A stretch of DNA of 64,000 bases, taken from Alphaproteobacteria bacterium (GTDB lineage: Bacteria > Pseudomonadota > Alphaproteobacteria > Rhodobacterales > Rhodobacteraceae). Location: NCBI GenBank assembly GCA_030425925.1, contig JAUHZO010000002.1, forward strand, positions 62,001 to 126,000, given 5' to 3'. A model generated the notes under the pieces. It worked only from the letters and a program-made list of their open reading frames with translations. It did no database searches and had not been told where the DNA came from. The position numbers and the translations under genes were made by a program. Within the stretch, counting starts at the first letter, position 1. Every line of letters begins with the position of its first letter. Below, one piece after another: positions 1-10,274 of the stretch.

Positions 1-1077
1 GGAGCGCCAGAAGGGCACGAAATGGAACTGCACATCCGGCTCCTCGGAATCGGGCATCGCCCGGACAAAGCCGCCGGCCTCGGACAGCATCGAGGCCCAC
101 ATGCCGCGCCGGGTGTAGAAATAGCGCAGCATGTCCCAGGCATGGCCGGGCAAGGCGCCCAGCGACAGGCCATAACCCGTCCTGTCTTTCGACCGCTGCA
201 TGAGCATCACGTTGGGATGATCCTGGAAATGCTCCCCGACCGGCAGGTCGCGCAGCACCTCGATGCCGTGCTCTTGCAGGTGGGCACCGGGGCCGATGCC
301 CGACAGCATCAGGATCTGCGCCGAGCCGAAAGCCCCCGCACTCAGGATCACCTCGGCCCGCGCGGCGACAAGGCCCGAATCGGTCTCGACCCCGATGGCG
401 CGGCCGCCTTCGATGCGGAGCCGCTGCACCTTGCGGTCAGTCAGAACGGTCAGGTTCGGGCGGTTCAGGACCGGGCGCACAAAGGCATCCGCCGCAGTCA
501 CACGCTGGCCGTTGCGGGTGTAGGTCTGGTAGCGGCCCACGCCTTCGGTCCGTGCGCCGTTGAAATCGTCGGTCCGCGGGATCTGCAGGGATTGCGCGGC
601 CTGCAGGAACAGATCGCCGGCCGGGTTCGGATCGCGCAAGTCGCTGATCGGCAGTTCTCCCTCGCTGCCGTGATAGGGCCCGCCGTGACTGCCATTCGTC
701 ACCGATTTGCGGAAATAGGGCAGGACATCGCGATAGGCCCAGCCGGGGCATCCCTGTGCGGCCCAGGTGTCGTAATCCGACGGCAGGCCGCGGATGTAGA
801 CCATGCCGTTGATCGCCGAGGACCCGCCCAGCGCGCGGCCGCGCGGCACCATGATCTCGCGCCCGTCCAGCGCGGCCTGCGGTTCGGTCACATAGCCCCA
901 GTCATAGGTCTTGTGCCGCAAGAGCCACATGACCCCCAGCGGGATGGTGATGAGCGGCGCATTGCCCGGTTTTCCCGCCTCGATGAGGCAGACGCTGGTG
1001 CCCGGGTCCGCGGACAGCCGGTTGGCCAGGATGCAGCCTGCGGTGCCTCCGCCGACGATCACGTAATCGAACTCCAT
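1..1077 (-). CDS. GMC-family oxidoreductase (choline dehydrogenase-like), C-terminus off window
   Basis: FAD-dependent oxidoreductase of the glucose-methanol-choline family, probably oxidising an alcohol. The protein opens MEFDYVIVGGGTAGC, which gives the Rossmann GGGxxG motif of the FAD site, followed by the ADP-binding acidic end LIEAG. The first GMC signature region (PRGRALGGSSAINGM) is present near residues 80-95, and the second signature region (GAFGSAQILMLSGIG) is also readable. About 359 codons are visible; the substrate-binding C-terminal part with the catalytic His lies before base 1. AAGGGAGAG precedes the ATG at a good distance. The gene lies downstream of the TctC-like gene on the same strand, about 280 bases away. 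The substrate cannot be told from sequence. Confidence 0.9.
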   Translation of the reverse strand, partial: MEFDYVIVGGGTAGCILANRLSADPGTSVCLIEAGKPGNAPLITIPLGVMWLLRHKTYDWGYVTEPQAALDGREIMVPRGRALGGSSAINGMVYIRGLPSDYDTWAAQGCPGWAYRDVLPYFRKSVTNGSHGGPYHGSEGELPISDLRDPNPAGDLFLQAAQSLQIPRTDDFNGARTEGVGRYQTYTRNGQRVTAADAFVRPVLNRPNLTVLTDRKVQRLRIEGGRAIGVETDSGLVAARAEVILSAGAFGSAQILMLSGIGPGAHLQEHGIEVLRDLPVGEHFQDHPNVMLMQRSKDRTGYGLSLGALPGHAWDMLRYFYTRRGMWASMLSEAGGFVRAMPDSEEPDVQFHFVPFWRS

Positions 1078-1357
1078 CGCGCTCTCCCTTCGCATCCAGC
1101 GCTCTTGTCCCGACCCGTGTGTCCGGATTCTGCCGGCCCCTGCGATGGAGCCGCCGGAACCGGTTGGGTTTATGGGAAAGCTAGACCATCCCCGTCGGGC
1201 GGTCCATTGTCACAGAGGCTTTTCGGCCCTGTTGGGCACAACCCGGACACCTGGTTCGACGCGCGTGTCTGCAAAGCGCCGCCGATGGCATGTCGGTCTG
1301 GACGGGCCGCCGGCCCATGCGCCCGGGTTGGCTGTCTGCCGTTTGCGGAATGCCAGA

Positions 1358-2473
1358 TCATCCCGCGCTGCGGCCATGCCACGTCGCACCGAATCCGCCA
1401 GACAAGGAACATCCCGTCCTCTGGTCCGCCAAAGGCGTTCCGCGATACCGGCGTGATCCGTCCGGGCAACCGTATGCTCCTGAAGGAAAGGGATGTCCGC
1501 GACCCAAAAGGCCACGATGTTCTTTGCGGACAGAAGAATATGAGGGTTGCCTTCGCCTGTTGGCCTTCGAGGCACAGGCCGCATGAAGGAGAACCGCGAG
1601 TGGACGCACGTCGTGACAGCTCCAGTTCGCCATGAGTTCAAGGAAGGTTTCGTCCGTGGCTGCGGTCGCGAACGCCCGGGTCAGGGTGGCTTTCACGTCG
1701 TCGGGCACATCCGCGCGGACGAAGACGCCGTAGAACGGCCCCCAGGGCAGGAAGCGCGCGATCTCGGGGAGGGTGTCGGCGATCGCGGTCACATCCGGCA
1801 GGGTGTCAACCGGTTCGGGGTTGACCACGGCAAGCGCACGCATGTTGCTGGCCTCGATCTGTTCGGCGGCCGCCGAGATGCCTGTCGGCATGAAGTCCAC
1901 CTCGCCGCCCAGCATTGCGGTCAGGCCCGGGCCTTCGCCGTCGAAGGGGATGGCCGTGACGTCAAAGGCGGTGGCGTTGGAGATCAAGGCGCCAATCGTG
2001 GACGGCAGGCCACCGGGACCGGTCGAGCCCATCTTGACCGAACCGGGGTTGGCCTTGATGTCATCCAGAAGGTCGCTCAGGGTCTGATACCTGGACTCTG
2101 CGGGCACGATGACCACGGCAACGCCGCGACCAAGAATGATGATCGGGTACATGTCCCCGTAATCAATGTCAGAGACGCCCATGACACCGTGAAGCTGCGG
2201 GTTCTCGGCACCGTAGAGGAACGTGTAGCCATCCGCCGGTGCTGCATTCACGAACACTGTGGAGATGGCCCCCGCACCGCCCGACTTGTTCAGCACGACG
2301 ATTGGCTTGCCAAGCGCGTCTTCTGCGGCGGGATTGACGGCCCGCGCCACGGTATCGGTGGCACCGCCAGCGCCCCACATGACGACGCCAAGAACTTCGC
2401 GTTCCGGGTATTCCGCAAACGCTGGACCGGCGGCAACGGCAAGTGCCGCCGCGGCGACCTTGAGAATGTTCAT
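1358..2473 (-). CDS. TctC-family solute-binding protein with replaced C-terminus
   Basis: Periplasmic substrate-binding protein of the tripartite tricarboxylate transporter (Bug/TctC) family. It starts at the ATG preceded by AAGGGAAGAAAAC and has a Sec signal peptide ending near GPAFAEYPER. Typical family blocks follow: GGATDTVARAV, KSGGAGAIS, GSTGPGGLPST and the stretch around FDGEGPGLTAMLGGEVDF. Family resemblance runs to about residue 279 (ELMANW, near base 1635). The expected last 40 or so residues are then missing and are replaced by about 90 Arg/Ser/Gly-rich residues with no family resemblance, up to a stop at 1358. No tctA or tctB membrane gene is in the window. The protein may be non-functional. 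Confidence 0.75.
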   Translation of the reverse strand: MNILKVAAAALAVAAGPAFAEYPEREVLGVVMWGAGGATDTVARAVNPAAEDALGKPIVVLNKSGGAGAISTVFVNAAPADGYTFLYGAENPQLHGVMGVSDIDYGDMYPIIILGRGVAVVIVPAESRYQTLSDLLDDIKANPGSVKMGSTGPGGLPSTIGALISNATAFDVTAIPFDGEGPGLTAMLGGEVDFMPTGISAAAEQIEASNMRALAVVNPEPVDTLPDVTAIADTLPEIARFLPWGPFYGVFVRADVPDDVKATLTRAFATAATDETFLELMANWSCHDVRPLAVLLHAACASKANRRRQPSYSSVRKEHRGLLGRGHPFPSGAYGCPDGSRRYRGTPLADQRTGCSLSGGFGATWHGRSAG

Positions 2474-2888
2474 GTTTTCTTCCCTTGGCCTTTTTTGCCA
2501 TGTCAACATCATGGAAAAACAAGGCACGGCCAATATCGGCAGGGCCTTGGCGACACCGTCTTGACCCGCGAAGCCGCCCGCGTGTGCCTCGGGCATCTTG
2601 CCTGCCATCGTCCTGGCGCTGTCCGGGCGCGGATCGAGAAAGCCGCGACGGAAGGGCGTAGATGTCACCTGGACCAGATTCGCAAATTGGTTCGCCAAAC
2701 GGCGACCCACGAGTACATGCCGCCACGTGACGACAGGCCATGATTCGTTTCAAGATATTGATTTTGAATTACTAAATACGCCCTGTATTTGACGTTGACT
2801 TGTCGTCATGCGTCGAACCATTCTGCAATTGGTGCGCTCCAATGTCACATCGGAGCACCGTGCGCAGGCTGGGGGACAGGTCTTTTTG
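2474..2888. other. intergenic region between tctC-like gene and GntR regulator
   Basis: About 415 bases between two divergent genes. It holds an AT-rich patch (about 2755-2800) with a perfect inverted repeat, listed separately. An upstream in-frame ATG at 2808 would lengthen the GntR protein by 27 residues but has no ribosome binding site. No other gene was recognised. Confidence 0.6.
2774..2790. promoter_or_regulatory. candidate GntR/FadR-type operator
   Basis: AAATAC-gccct-GTATTT is a perfect 6+6 inverted repeat with a 5-base spacer in an AT-rich island of otherwise GC-rich DNA, between the tctC-like gene and the GntR gene. Its position suggests the operator of the adjacent FCD-type regulator. 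This is inference from position and symmetry only. Confidence 0.4.
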
Positions 2889-3589
2889 ATGCTCGAAAGG
2901 ACGGACAAGTCACAAAATGCATCGGAGGTCCTGGCACGTTTGCGCGGGCTGATCGAGTCGGGCGACGTGCACTCTGACGGTCGATTGCCGACCGAACGGG
3001 ACCTGGCAGCACGCTTTGGCGTCGGGCGGCGCGTTCTGCGCAATGCGCTCGAAGCGCTGGAAATGGAAGGCCTGATCTGGCGCAAGCAGGGCAGGGGCAC
3101 GTTCATCGGCCAGCCTCCCGATCCGAACGGACACCTGGCGGCGCATATCTGCGACGCGGTCGATCCGGTGAGCGTGATGGAAGCGCGCCTCTGTGTCGAG
3201 CCGGAACTCACGGCGCTATGTGCCAAACGGGCAACCTCTGATGATGTGGCCCGAATGAGGATTCTTGCGCAGCGCACGTCGGATGCGTCAGACGCCGAAG
3301 GGGCGGAACTCTGGGATGGCTCCCTGCATCGGCTGATCGCGCGGGTTGCCGGCAATCCGGTCCTCTTGGCGGCGTTTTCGATGATCGACGCGGTGCGCTC
3401 CAATGCCCGGTGGCATGCCGAGCGCGAGCGGGCACGGTCCCCGGCGCTGATCCGGCTTTACACCGGCCAGCACAGGCTGATCGTTGATGCGATTGCCGCC
3501 GGAGACGAGAACGTTGCCCGCGCAGCGATGCGCACCCATCTCGAAACGCTTTCGCTGAACCTGGAAGAATCTCTCGGGGTTGGTGCAAA

Positions 3590-3593
<4 letters not shown>
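2889..3593 (+). CDS. GntR-family regulator, FadR/FCD subfamily
   Basis: DNA-binding repressor that probably controls the peptide-uptake operon it heads. The N-terminal winged helix has the GntR hallmark LPTERDLAARFGVGRRVLR followed by MEGLIWRKQGRGTFIG. The C-terminal half is an all-helical FCD ligand domain with candidate metal ligands in LWDGSLHRLIA, TGQHRLIVDAI and RTHLETL. The start at 2889 is chosen because GGGGGACAGG lies 8 bases upstream; this gives 234 residues, normal for the family. The stop overlaps the next start (ATGA), so the regulator and transporter are translationally coupled. The effector is unknown. Confidence 0.88.
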
Positions 3594-4593
<1,000 letters not shown>

Positions 4594-4597
<4 letters not shown>

Positions 4598-5664
4598 CCG
4601 CAATCCTCAAGACCCGCGGCCTGCGGCGGGAGTTCTTGACCAAGAAACCGCTTTTTGGCGCGCCTACGGTGGTCCGGGCCGTGGACGGTGTCGATCTGGA
4701 GATCGAGACCGGTGAAACCTTCGCCATCGTGGGCGAGTCCGGCTGCGGCAAGTCCACGCTGGCGCGGCTCTTGGTGCGTCTCATCGACCCCACCGAAGGC
4801 GAGGTCTGGTACGACGGCACCGACATCGCGCATGTCCCCGCCGTCAAAATGCGCGCCCTGCGCCGCGATCTGCAGTTCGTTTTTCAGGATCCGTTTTCTT
4901 CGCTCAACCCCCGGATGACAGTGGGGGCGCTGATCGAGGAACCGCTACACACCCACGGATGGGTGGACAGGAGCGCACGAAAGGCCCGGGTGGCAGAGCT
5001 TCTGACCCGCGTAGGCTTGACCCCCGCCCATGCCGACAGGTTTCCGCATGAGTTTTCGGGTGGGCAGCGCCAGCGGATCGGGATCGCCCGGGCGCTTGCA
5101 ACGGGTCCCAAGGTGCTGATCGGAGACGAGCCGGTCAGCGCGCTCGACGTGTCGATACAGGCTCAGGTGATCAACATCCTCGAAGACCTCAAGGACGAGT
5201 TCGGTCTGACGCTGGTGATCATCGCGCACGATCTGGCCGTGATCCGGCACATGGCCGACCGTGTCGCCGTGATGTATCTGGGCGAGATTGTCGAGGTCGC
5301 CTCGTGCGAGGATCTCTTCGCCAAGCCACGGCACCCCTATACCGAGGCGCTTCTGGCCGCGATCCCGATTGCCTCGGTGGGCGCGCGCAAGGCAGAGACG
5401 CGTCTGTCCGGCGATCTGCCGAACCCGATCGACCCGCCATCGGGTTGCCGGTTCCACACCCGTTGTCCCTATGCCGAGGCCAGCTGCGCAAACGAGCGCC
5501 CGGCCCTGACGGATGTCGGCGGACGCGAGGTCGCCTGCCATCGCGTGCATGAGGTGCAGTTGAAGGGCCTGGCCGAAGACGCCCCGGCCCGCAGCCCGGC
5601 AGCGCAGGCCCGGTTCCAGATGTACCGCGCCGCGAGCGCGGAGAAACAAAAACCAAACCCATGA
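4594..5664 (+). CDS. peptide ABC transporter ATP-binding protein (DppF/OppF type)
   Basis: Second ATPase of the peptide importer. Walker A GESGCGKST, Q-loop FVFQDPFSSLNPRMTVG, signature FSGGQRQRIGIARAL, Walker B VLIGDEPVSALDVS and an H-loop histidine (IIAHDLAV) are all present. The C-terminal cysteine motif CRFHTRCPYAEASC matches the one in its partner. At 356 residues it is of normal length, with about 25 low-complexity residues at the end. It begins on the ATGA overlap with the preceding ATPase and is followed after 18 bases by the substrate-binding protein gene. Confidence 0.93.
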
Positions 5665-5682
5665 CCAACGGAGAGTAAGACC

Positions 5683-7191
5683 ATGCCCATGAAAAAGACC
5701 CTAGGACTTGCGCTTGCCTTTGCGCTCGGCACCACGGCGCTGCAGGCGGCCGATCTGCGGATCGGCCTGCAGGAAGACCCCGACGTTCTGGACCCGGATC
5801 AGTCGCGGACCTTCGTCGGCCGGATCGTCTATGCGTCGCTCTGTGACAAGCTTGTCGACATCACGCCGGGACTGGAAATCATCCCCCAGCTGGCCACGGG
5901 CTGGGAATGGTCCGACGATGGCCTTGAACTGACCATGACCCTGCGGGAAGACGCGTCTTTCCATGATGGAACCCCGTTCAACGCGGACGCCGTGGTCGCC
6001 AACATCGACCGCAGCCAGAACCTGCCGGAAAGCCGCCGCAAATCCGAGGTGAAGTCGATCACCGGCGTCGAGGCCGTGGACGAGTTCACGGTCAAGTTCA
6101 CGCTCGGTGCGCCGGACGCCACGCTGATCGCGCAGTTCGCCGACCGCTCGGGCATGATGCTGTCGCCCACCGCCACCGCAGCAGCCGGAACCGATTTCGG
6201 CCTGAACCCGGTTTGTTCGGGTCCGTTCAGCTTTGTCGAGCGTGTTGCACAGGACCGCATCGTGCTTGAGAAATTCGACGATTATTGGAACGCGGACGCC
6301 ATCAATTTCGACACCGTGACCTTCCTGCCCATCCCCGACACCACCGTGCGCCTGGCCAATCTGCGCGCCGGTGATCTCGACATGCTGGAACGTCTGGCGG
6401 CCACGGACGCGCCTTCCGTCAAGAATGACAGCGGTCTTTCCTATGCCGAAGCGGTTTCGCTCGGCTATCAGGGCATCACGATCAACGTTGCCAACGGGGC
6501 CGGCGCCGACAATCCGCTGGGTCAGGATGCGCGCATCCGCAAGGCGCTGAGCCTTGCCATCGACCGCAACGTGATCAACCAGGTGGTGTTCGAGGGCGCG
6601 TTTGCCCCCGGCAACCAGTCCTTCCCGCCGACCTCGCCGTGGTACAATGCAAACTTCCCCTTGCCGGAGCGTGACGTCGAGGCTGCCAAGGCTCTTCTGG
6701 CCGAAGCCGGTTTTGCCGACGGGATCGAGCTGGAGATCCAGGTCGCCAACAACCCCGTCCAGATGCAGCTCATGCAGGTCGTGCAGGCAATGGCAGGCGA
6801 GGCCGGCATCCAGATCGAACTGGTGGCCAAGGAATTCGCGACGCTCCTGCGCGATCAGTCTGCCGGTGACTACACCGCGTCCCAGATCGGCTGGTCGGGC
6901 CGTGTGGATCCCGATGGCAACATCCACCAGTTCATGACCACCGGTGGTGGCATCAATGACAGCGGCTATTCCAACCCAGAAGTCGACAGGCTTCTGGATG
7001 CGGCCCGCACGTCGACCGACCTGGCCACCCGCAAGGCGAACTACGACGCCGCGCGCGCAATCCTCGAAGAGGATCTGCCGATCATCTACCTCTACCATGT
7101 CACCTGGATCTGGGCGATGGACCAGGACATCAAAGGCTTCACCCCCTATCCCGACGGGATGATCCGCCTCGAAGGCGTGACCAAGGGCTAG
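5683..7191 (+). CDS. peptide ABC transporter substrate-binding protein (SBP family 5)
   Basis: Periplasmic binding protein that delivers peptides or peptide-like ligands to the permeases. A Sec signal peptide (MPMKKTLGLALAFALG, likely cut after LQA) precedes a 480-residue mature protein with the SBP_5 landmarks: ATGWEWSDDGLELTMTLRED, FHDGTPFNADAVVANIDR and the hinge region around PFSFVERVAQDRIVLEKFDD. GGAGAG precedes the first ATG; a second in-frame ATG two codons later is also possible. A strong stem-loop follows the stop, which fits higher expression of this gene than of the permeases behind it. The ligand is unknown, but neighbouring gamma-glutamyltransferase suggests gamma-glutamyl peptides. 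Confidence 0.93.
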   Translation: MPMKKTLGLALAFALGTTALQAADLRIGLQEDPDVLDPDQSRTFVGRIVYASLCDKLVDITPGLEIIPQLATGWEWSDDGLELTMTLREDASFHDGTPFNADAVVANIDRSQNLPESRRKSEVKSITGVEAVDEFTVKFTLGAPDATLIAQFADRSGMMLSPTATAAAGTDFGLNPVCSGPFSFVERVAQDRIVLEKFDDYWNADAINFDTVTFLPIPDTTVRLANLRAGDLDMLERLAATDAPSVKNDSGLSYAEAVSLGYQGITINVANGAGADNPLGQDARIRKALSLAIDRNVINQVVFEGAFAPGNQSFPPTSPWYNANFPLPERDVEAAKALLAEAGFADGIELEIQVANNPVQMQLMQVVQAMAGEAGIQIELVAKEFATLLRDQSAGDYTASQIGWSGRVDPDGNIHQFMTTGGGINDSGYSNPEVDRLLDAARTSTDLATRKANYDAARAILEEDLPIIYLYHVTWIWAMDQDIKGFTPYPDGMIRLEGVTKG

Positions 7192-7239
7192 TGCCTTAGG
7201 CGGGGTGGCGGCTGTTTCTGTCGCCGTCCCCAACCGACG

Positions 7240-7270
7240 GCCCGAGGCGCTGGCACTGCACGCCTCGGGC
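7240..7270 (+). terminator. intra-operon stem-loop between binding protein and permease genes
   Basis: GCCCGAGGCG and CGCCTCGGGC form a perfect 10-bp stem with an 11-base loop, about 50 bases after the binding-protein stop. There is no U tract, so it is better read as an mRNA-stabilising or attenuating element, as is common after binding-protein genes of ABC operons. Confidence 0.65.
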
Positions 7271-7299
7271 TCCTCCCCCCTCAGCCGGAGCGCTTTGCG

Positions 7300-8244
7300 A
7301 TGCTTGCCTTTCTGGGCCGCCGTGTCCTGATCGCGATCCCGACGATTATTCTGATCTCGATCTTCGTCTTCGGGATGCAGAAGCTTTTGCCTGGCGATCC
7401 GGTGCTCGCCATGGCGGGTGAAGAGCGCGATCCCGAAGTGCTCGAGTACCTGCGCGAGAAGTATCGCCTGAACGATCCGATCCCGGTGCAGTACCTGAAC
7501 TGGATCGGCAACGCACTGCGTGGGGACCTTGGGATTTCACTGCGCACCAACCAGCCCGTGCTGGAGCTGATCGGGCAAAAGCTGCCCGTGACGATCCAGC
7601 TTGCGGTGATGGCGCTGATCATCGCCATGGTGATCGGCATCCCGGCGGGGGTGCTCTCGGCCTACAAGAAGGGCACCTGGATCGACTGGGTCGCCAACAC
7701 CGTGGCGCTTTCGGGCCTTTCGGTGCCGAACTTCTGGCTGGGGATCATGATGATCCTGCTTGTCTCGGTGCAGCTGGGCTGGCTGCCTGCCTCTGGCTAT
7801 CGGCCCTTGTCCGAAGACCCGATCCAATCGATCAAGACGATGCTGATGCCGGCCTTCGTGCTGGGCACGGCCATCGCCGCGACGCTGATGCGGCATACGC
7901 GGTCGGCGATGCTGGGTGTGCTGAAGTCGGACTATGTGCGCACTGCGCGGGCCAAGGGGCTGTCCGAACGCGTGGTGCTGGTCAAACACGCGTTGCGCAA
8001 CGCTTTGGTTCCCATCGTCACAGTCACGACGCTGCTCTTCGGGGAACTGCTCGCCGGCGCTGTCCTGACCGAGCAGATCTTTACCATCCCCGGGTTTGGC
8101 AAGCTGGTTGTCGATGCGGTTTTCAACCGGGACTACGCTGTGGTCCAGGGCATCGTGCTCTGCACCGGCGTCGCCTTCATCGCCATGAACATCCTCGCCG
8201 ATGCGGCCTATCGCGTTCTCAACCCGCGGATGAAAGACCAATGA
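7300..8244 (+). CDS. peptide ABC transporter permease (DppB/OppB type)
   Basis: Inner-membrane permease that forms half of the peptide channel. An N-terminal membrane segment (about residues 9-29) is followed by the family block LLPGDPVLAMAGEE and then five further membrane segments. The ATPase-contact EAA-like loop reads SDYVRTARAKGLSERVVLVKH, and a C-terminal block AVLTEQIFTIPGFGKL is typical of DppB. The protein has 314 residues, the normal size. The stop overlaps the next start (ATGA), coupling it to the partner permease. Confidence 0.93.
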   Translation: MLAFLGRRVLIAIPTIILISIFVFGMQKLLPGDPVLAMAGEERDPEVLEYLREKYRLNDPIPVQYLNWIGNALRGDLGISLRTNQPVLELIGQKLPVTIQLAVMALIIAMVIGIPAGVLSAYKKGTWIDWVANTVALSGLSVPNFWLGIMMILLVSVQLGWLPASGYRPLSEDPIQSIKTMLMPAFVLGTAIAATLMRHTRSAMLGVLKSDYVRTARAKGLSERVVLVKHALRNALVPIVTVTTLLFGELLAGAVLTEQIFTIPGFGKLVVDAVFNRDYAVVQGIVLCTGVAFIAMNILADAAYRVLNPRMKDQ

Positions 8245-9122
8245 CCGCTGTCACCGATCCCCGGACCACAGCCGATCCAACGCCCGCAAAGAGCCGATCC
8301 CGCTTCTGGTCGAAGTTCCTTGCCAACCCGGCGGCGATCCTTGGCGGCGTGCTGGTGCTTTTCTTCGTCACCGTTGCCGCTTTGGCACCCATCCTGCCGA
8401 TCTTTGATCCGACGGCAACGGACTGGCTGGCCGTTCGCAAGGCGCCAAGTGCCGAACACCCGTTCGGCACCGACGAGATCGGGCGCGATGTGCTGTCACG
8501 GATGATCTGGGGCGCGCAGGCTTCGCTTCTGGCCGGCGTCGTCTCTGTCGCGATCGCAGTGCTTCTGGGCGTGCCCCTGGGCGTGCTCGCAGGGTATGCT
8601 CGCGGCTGGACCGACGCCGCGATCAGCCGCGTGACAGAGGCACTCCTGGCCGCGCCCTTCCTGATCCTTGCCATTGCGCTGGCCGCCTTCCTCGGGCCGT
8701 CCCTTACCAACGCGATGATTGCCATCGGCCTGTCGGCCATGCCGATCTTCATCCGGCTCGCTCGCGCCCAGACCATGGCCGTGATGACCGAGGACTACGT
8801 GGAAAGCGCCCGTGCCATCGGGTTGGGGCATATTGCGCTGATCGGGCGCTACATCCTGCCCAACATCTTCCCGCCGATCCTTGTGCAGTCGACCTTGACC
8901 ATCGCCACCGCGATCATTGCCGAAGCATCGCTGTCGTTCCTGGGCCTCGGCCAGCAGCCGCCGGCGCCTTCCTGGGGGTCGATGCTGAACATCGCAAAGA
9001 ACTTTCTCGAACAGGCGCCCTGGATGGCGCTCTACCCGGGTATCGCGATTTTCCTCGTTGTGCTCGGCTTCAACCTTCTCGGCGACGGTTTGCGCGACGC
9101 GCTCGATCCGCGCGACCACTGA
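8241..9122 (+). CDS. peptide ABC transporter permease (DppC/OppC type)
   Basis: Second permease of the importer. A cytoplasmic N-terminus (SRFWSKFLANPAAILG) leads into membrane segment 1, then the periplasmic block HPFGTDEIGRDVLSRMIWGA that is diagnostic of DppC/OppC. The EAA-like loop reads EDYVESARAIGLGHIALIGR, and the end has LGFNLLGDGLRDALDPR. The 293 residues are full length. It closes the transporter part of the operon; the DUF1028 gene begins 99 bases later. Confidence 0.93.
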   Translation: MTAVTDPRTTADPTPAKSRSRFWSKFLANPAAILGGVLVLFFVTVAALAPILPIFDPTATDWLAVRKAPSAEHPFGTDEIGRDVLSRMIWGAQASLLAGVVSVAIAVLLGVPLGVLAGYARGWTDAAISRVTEALLAAPFLILAIALAAFLGPSLTNAMIAIGLSAMPIFIRLARAQTMAVMTEDYVESARAIGLGHIALIGRYILPNIFPPILVQSTLTIATAIIAEASLSFLGLGQQPPAPSWGSMLNIAKNFLEQAPWMALYPGIAIFLVVLGFNLLGDGLRDALDPRDH

Positions 9123-9221
9123 CGTCTACCGGAGCGGACATGAAATGTCGTTTATCCACCCCTTTGGCACGCAGCCTCGCCGGTTTCGACTGACCGGACC
9201 ATCAAAAATGAGGATCAGACA

Positions 9222-9977
9222 ATGACGTATTCCATCGCCGCGCGTGATCCTGAAACAGGGCACTTTGGCGTCGCCGTGGCCAGCCGCTTCTTTGCCACCG
9301 GTGCCTTGGTGCCGCATCTTCGGGGTGGCAAATGCGCCGTTGCAACGCAGGCCTTCGTCAGCCCGATCTGGGGCATGGAGGCGGCCGACAGACTCGCCAA
9401 AGGTGAAAGCGGCGACGACATCGTCGCCGATCTGGTCGCCCGCGATGCCGGGCAGGCGATCCGGCAGATCCACATGGTCGACGCGACAGGACGGGTCGCT
9501 GCACACACCGGCGCGGGTTGCGTCGACTGGTGCGGCCACGTGGCCGGCGATGGGGTTTCCGTTGCCGGCAACATGCTGGTCGGGGAGGCGGTGATTGCCG
9601 ATACGCTGCGCGCCTACGAGGATAACATGGACCTTCCCTTTGCCAAGCGCCTGATGACAGCGATGGAAGCAGGACACGACGCGGGCGGCGACAAGCGCGG
9701 GACCCAGTCTGCAGCATTGATCATCCACCGGACCGAGGATTACCCTTGGCTTTCGCTGCGCGCCGACGATCATCCCGATCCGCTTGGCGAATTGCGCAGA
9801 CTGTATGACGTGGCCTACGAACGGTTTGTCCATGTCGCCGACGCCATGCCGACCGCTGCGAATTTCTCAGGCACGACGGATCGAACCGGCATCGACGCCG
9901 AAATTGCTGCCGAGGATGCCAAAAGAAAGGCCGAAGGACGACAGAGCAGGTCCTTTGCGACCGAGCTGAAGGCATGA
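9222..9977 (+). CDS. DUF1028 family protein (Ntn-hydrolase-like)
   Basis: Member of the DUF1028 family, which has an Ntn-hydrolase fold and no settled biochemical role. The start MTYSIAARDPETGHFGVAVA is the usual family N-terminus, followed by VATQAFVSPIWG and ADRLAKGESGDDIVADLVA. After the core domain there is a short C-terminal segment (FVHVADAMPTAANF and beyond), as in longer members. It lies between the peptide transporter and the gamma-glutamyltransferase gene on the same strand. The context suggests a part in breakdown of the imported compound, but the reaction is not known. Confidence 0.85.
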   Translation: MTYSIAARDPETGHFGVAVASRFFATGALVPHLRGGKCAVATQAFVSPIWGMEAADRLAKGESGDDIVADLVARDAGQAIRQIHMVDATGRVAAHTGAGCVDWCGHVAGDGVSVAGNMLVGEAVIADTLRAYEDNMDLPFAKRLMTAMEAGHDAGGDKRGTQSAALIIHRTEDYPWLSLRADDHPDPLGELRRLYDVAYERFVHVADAMPTAANFSGTTDRTGIDAEIAAEDAKRKAEGRQSRSFATELKA

Positions 9978-10274
9978 TCATTGACCAAGCCCCTGTTCCA
10001 GCCGGCGCGCGCAGTTTGCCCCGGCACCGAAGCCCAAAGGCGGTCCCGGTCTGGTCGGCGTGGAAGATGTGTCCTGCGTCAGCCCTTCAGGCTGGACGAC
10101 GCAAAGTTGTCGACGGCCGGCCAAGGTCGGTGGACAGACCGGACTGAACAGCGCAGGAAAATCGCTGTCCCGCGGAAAGCCACACCCGGGATCACCAACA
10201 CCGGGGCGTCATGAGACGGCCCCGGTTCGCCAGCAAGAGGTAAGTTTCGTCAATCGTCGGCGACCAGACAGGAA
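9978..10274. other. intergenic region without recognised gene
   Basis: About 297 bases between the DUF1028 and gamma-glutamyltransferase genes. Short open frames exist in several phases but none has a convincing ribosome binding site or recognisable product, and no strong hairpin was seen. Confidence 0.5.

Noticed and set aside
1140-1357. Remnant of tctB between the tctC-like and GMC genes
   Set aside because: All three minus-strand frames were read; none shows the membrane helices expected of TctB.
22-1635. A 537-codon plus-strand frame at the window start
   Set aside because: Antisense of the GMC oxidoreductase, whose FAD motif and signature blocks read on the minus strand.
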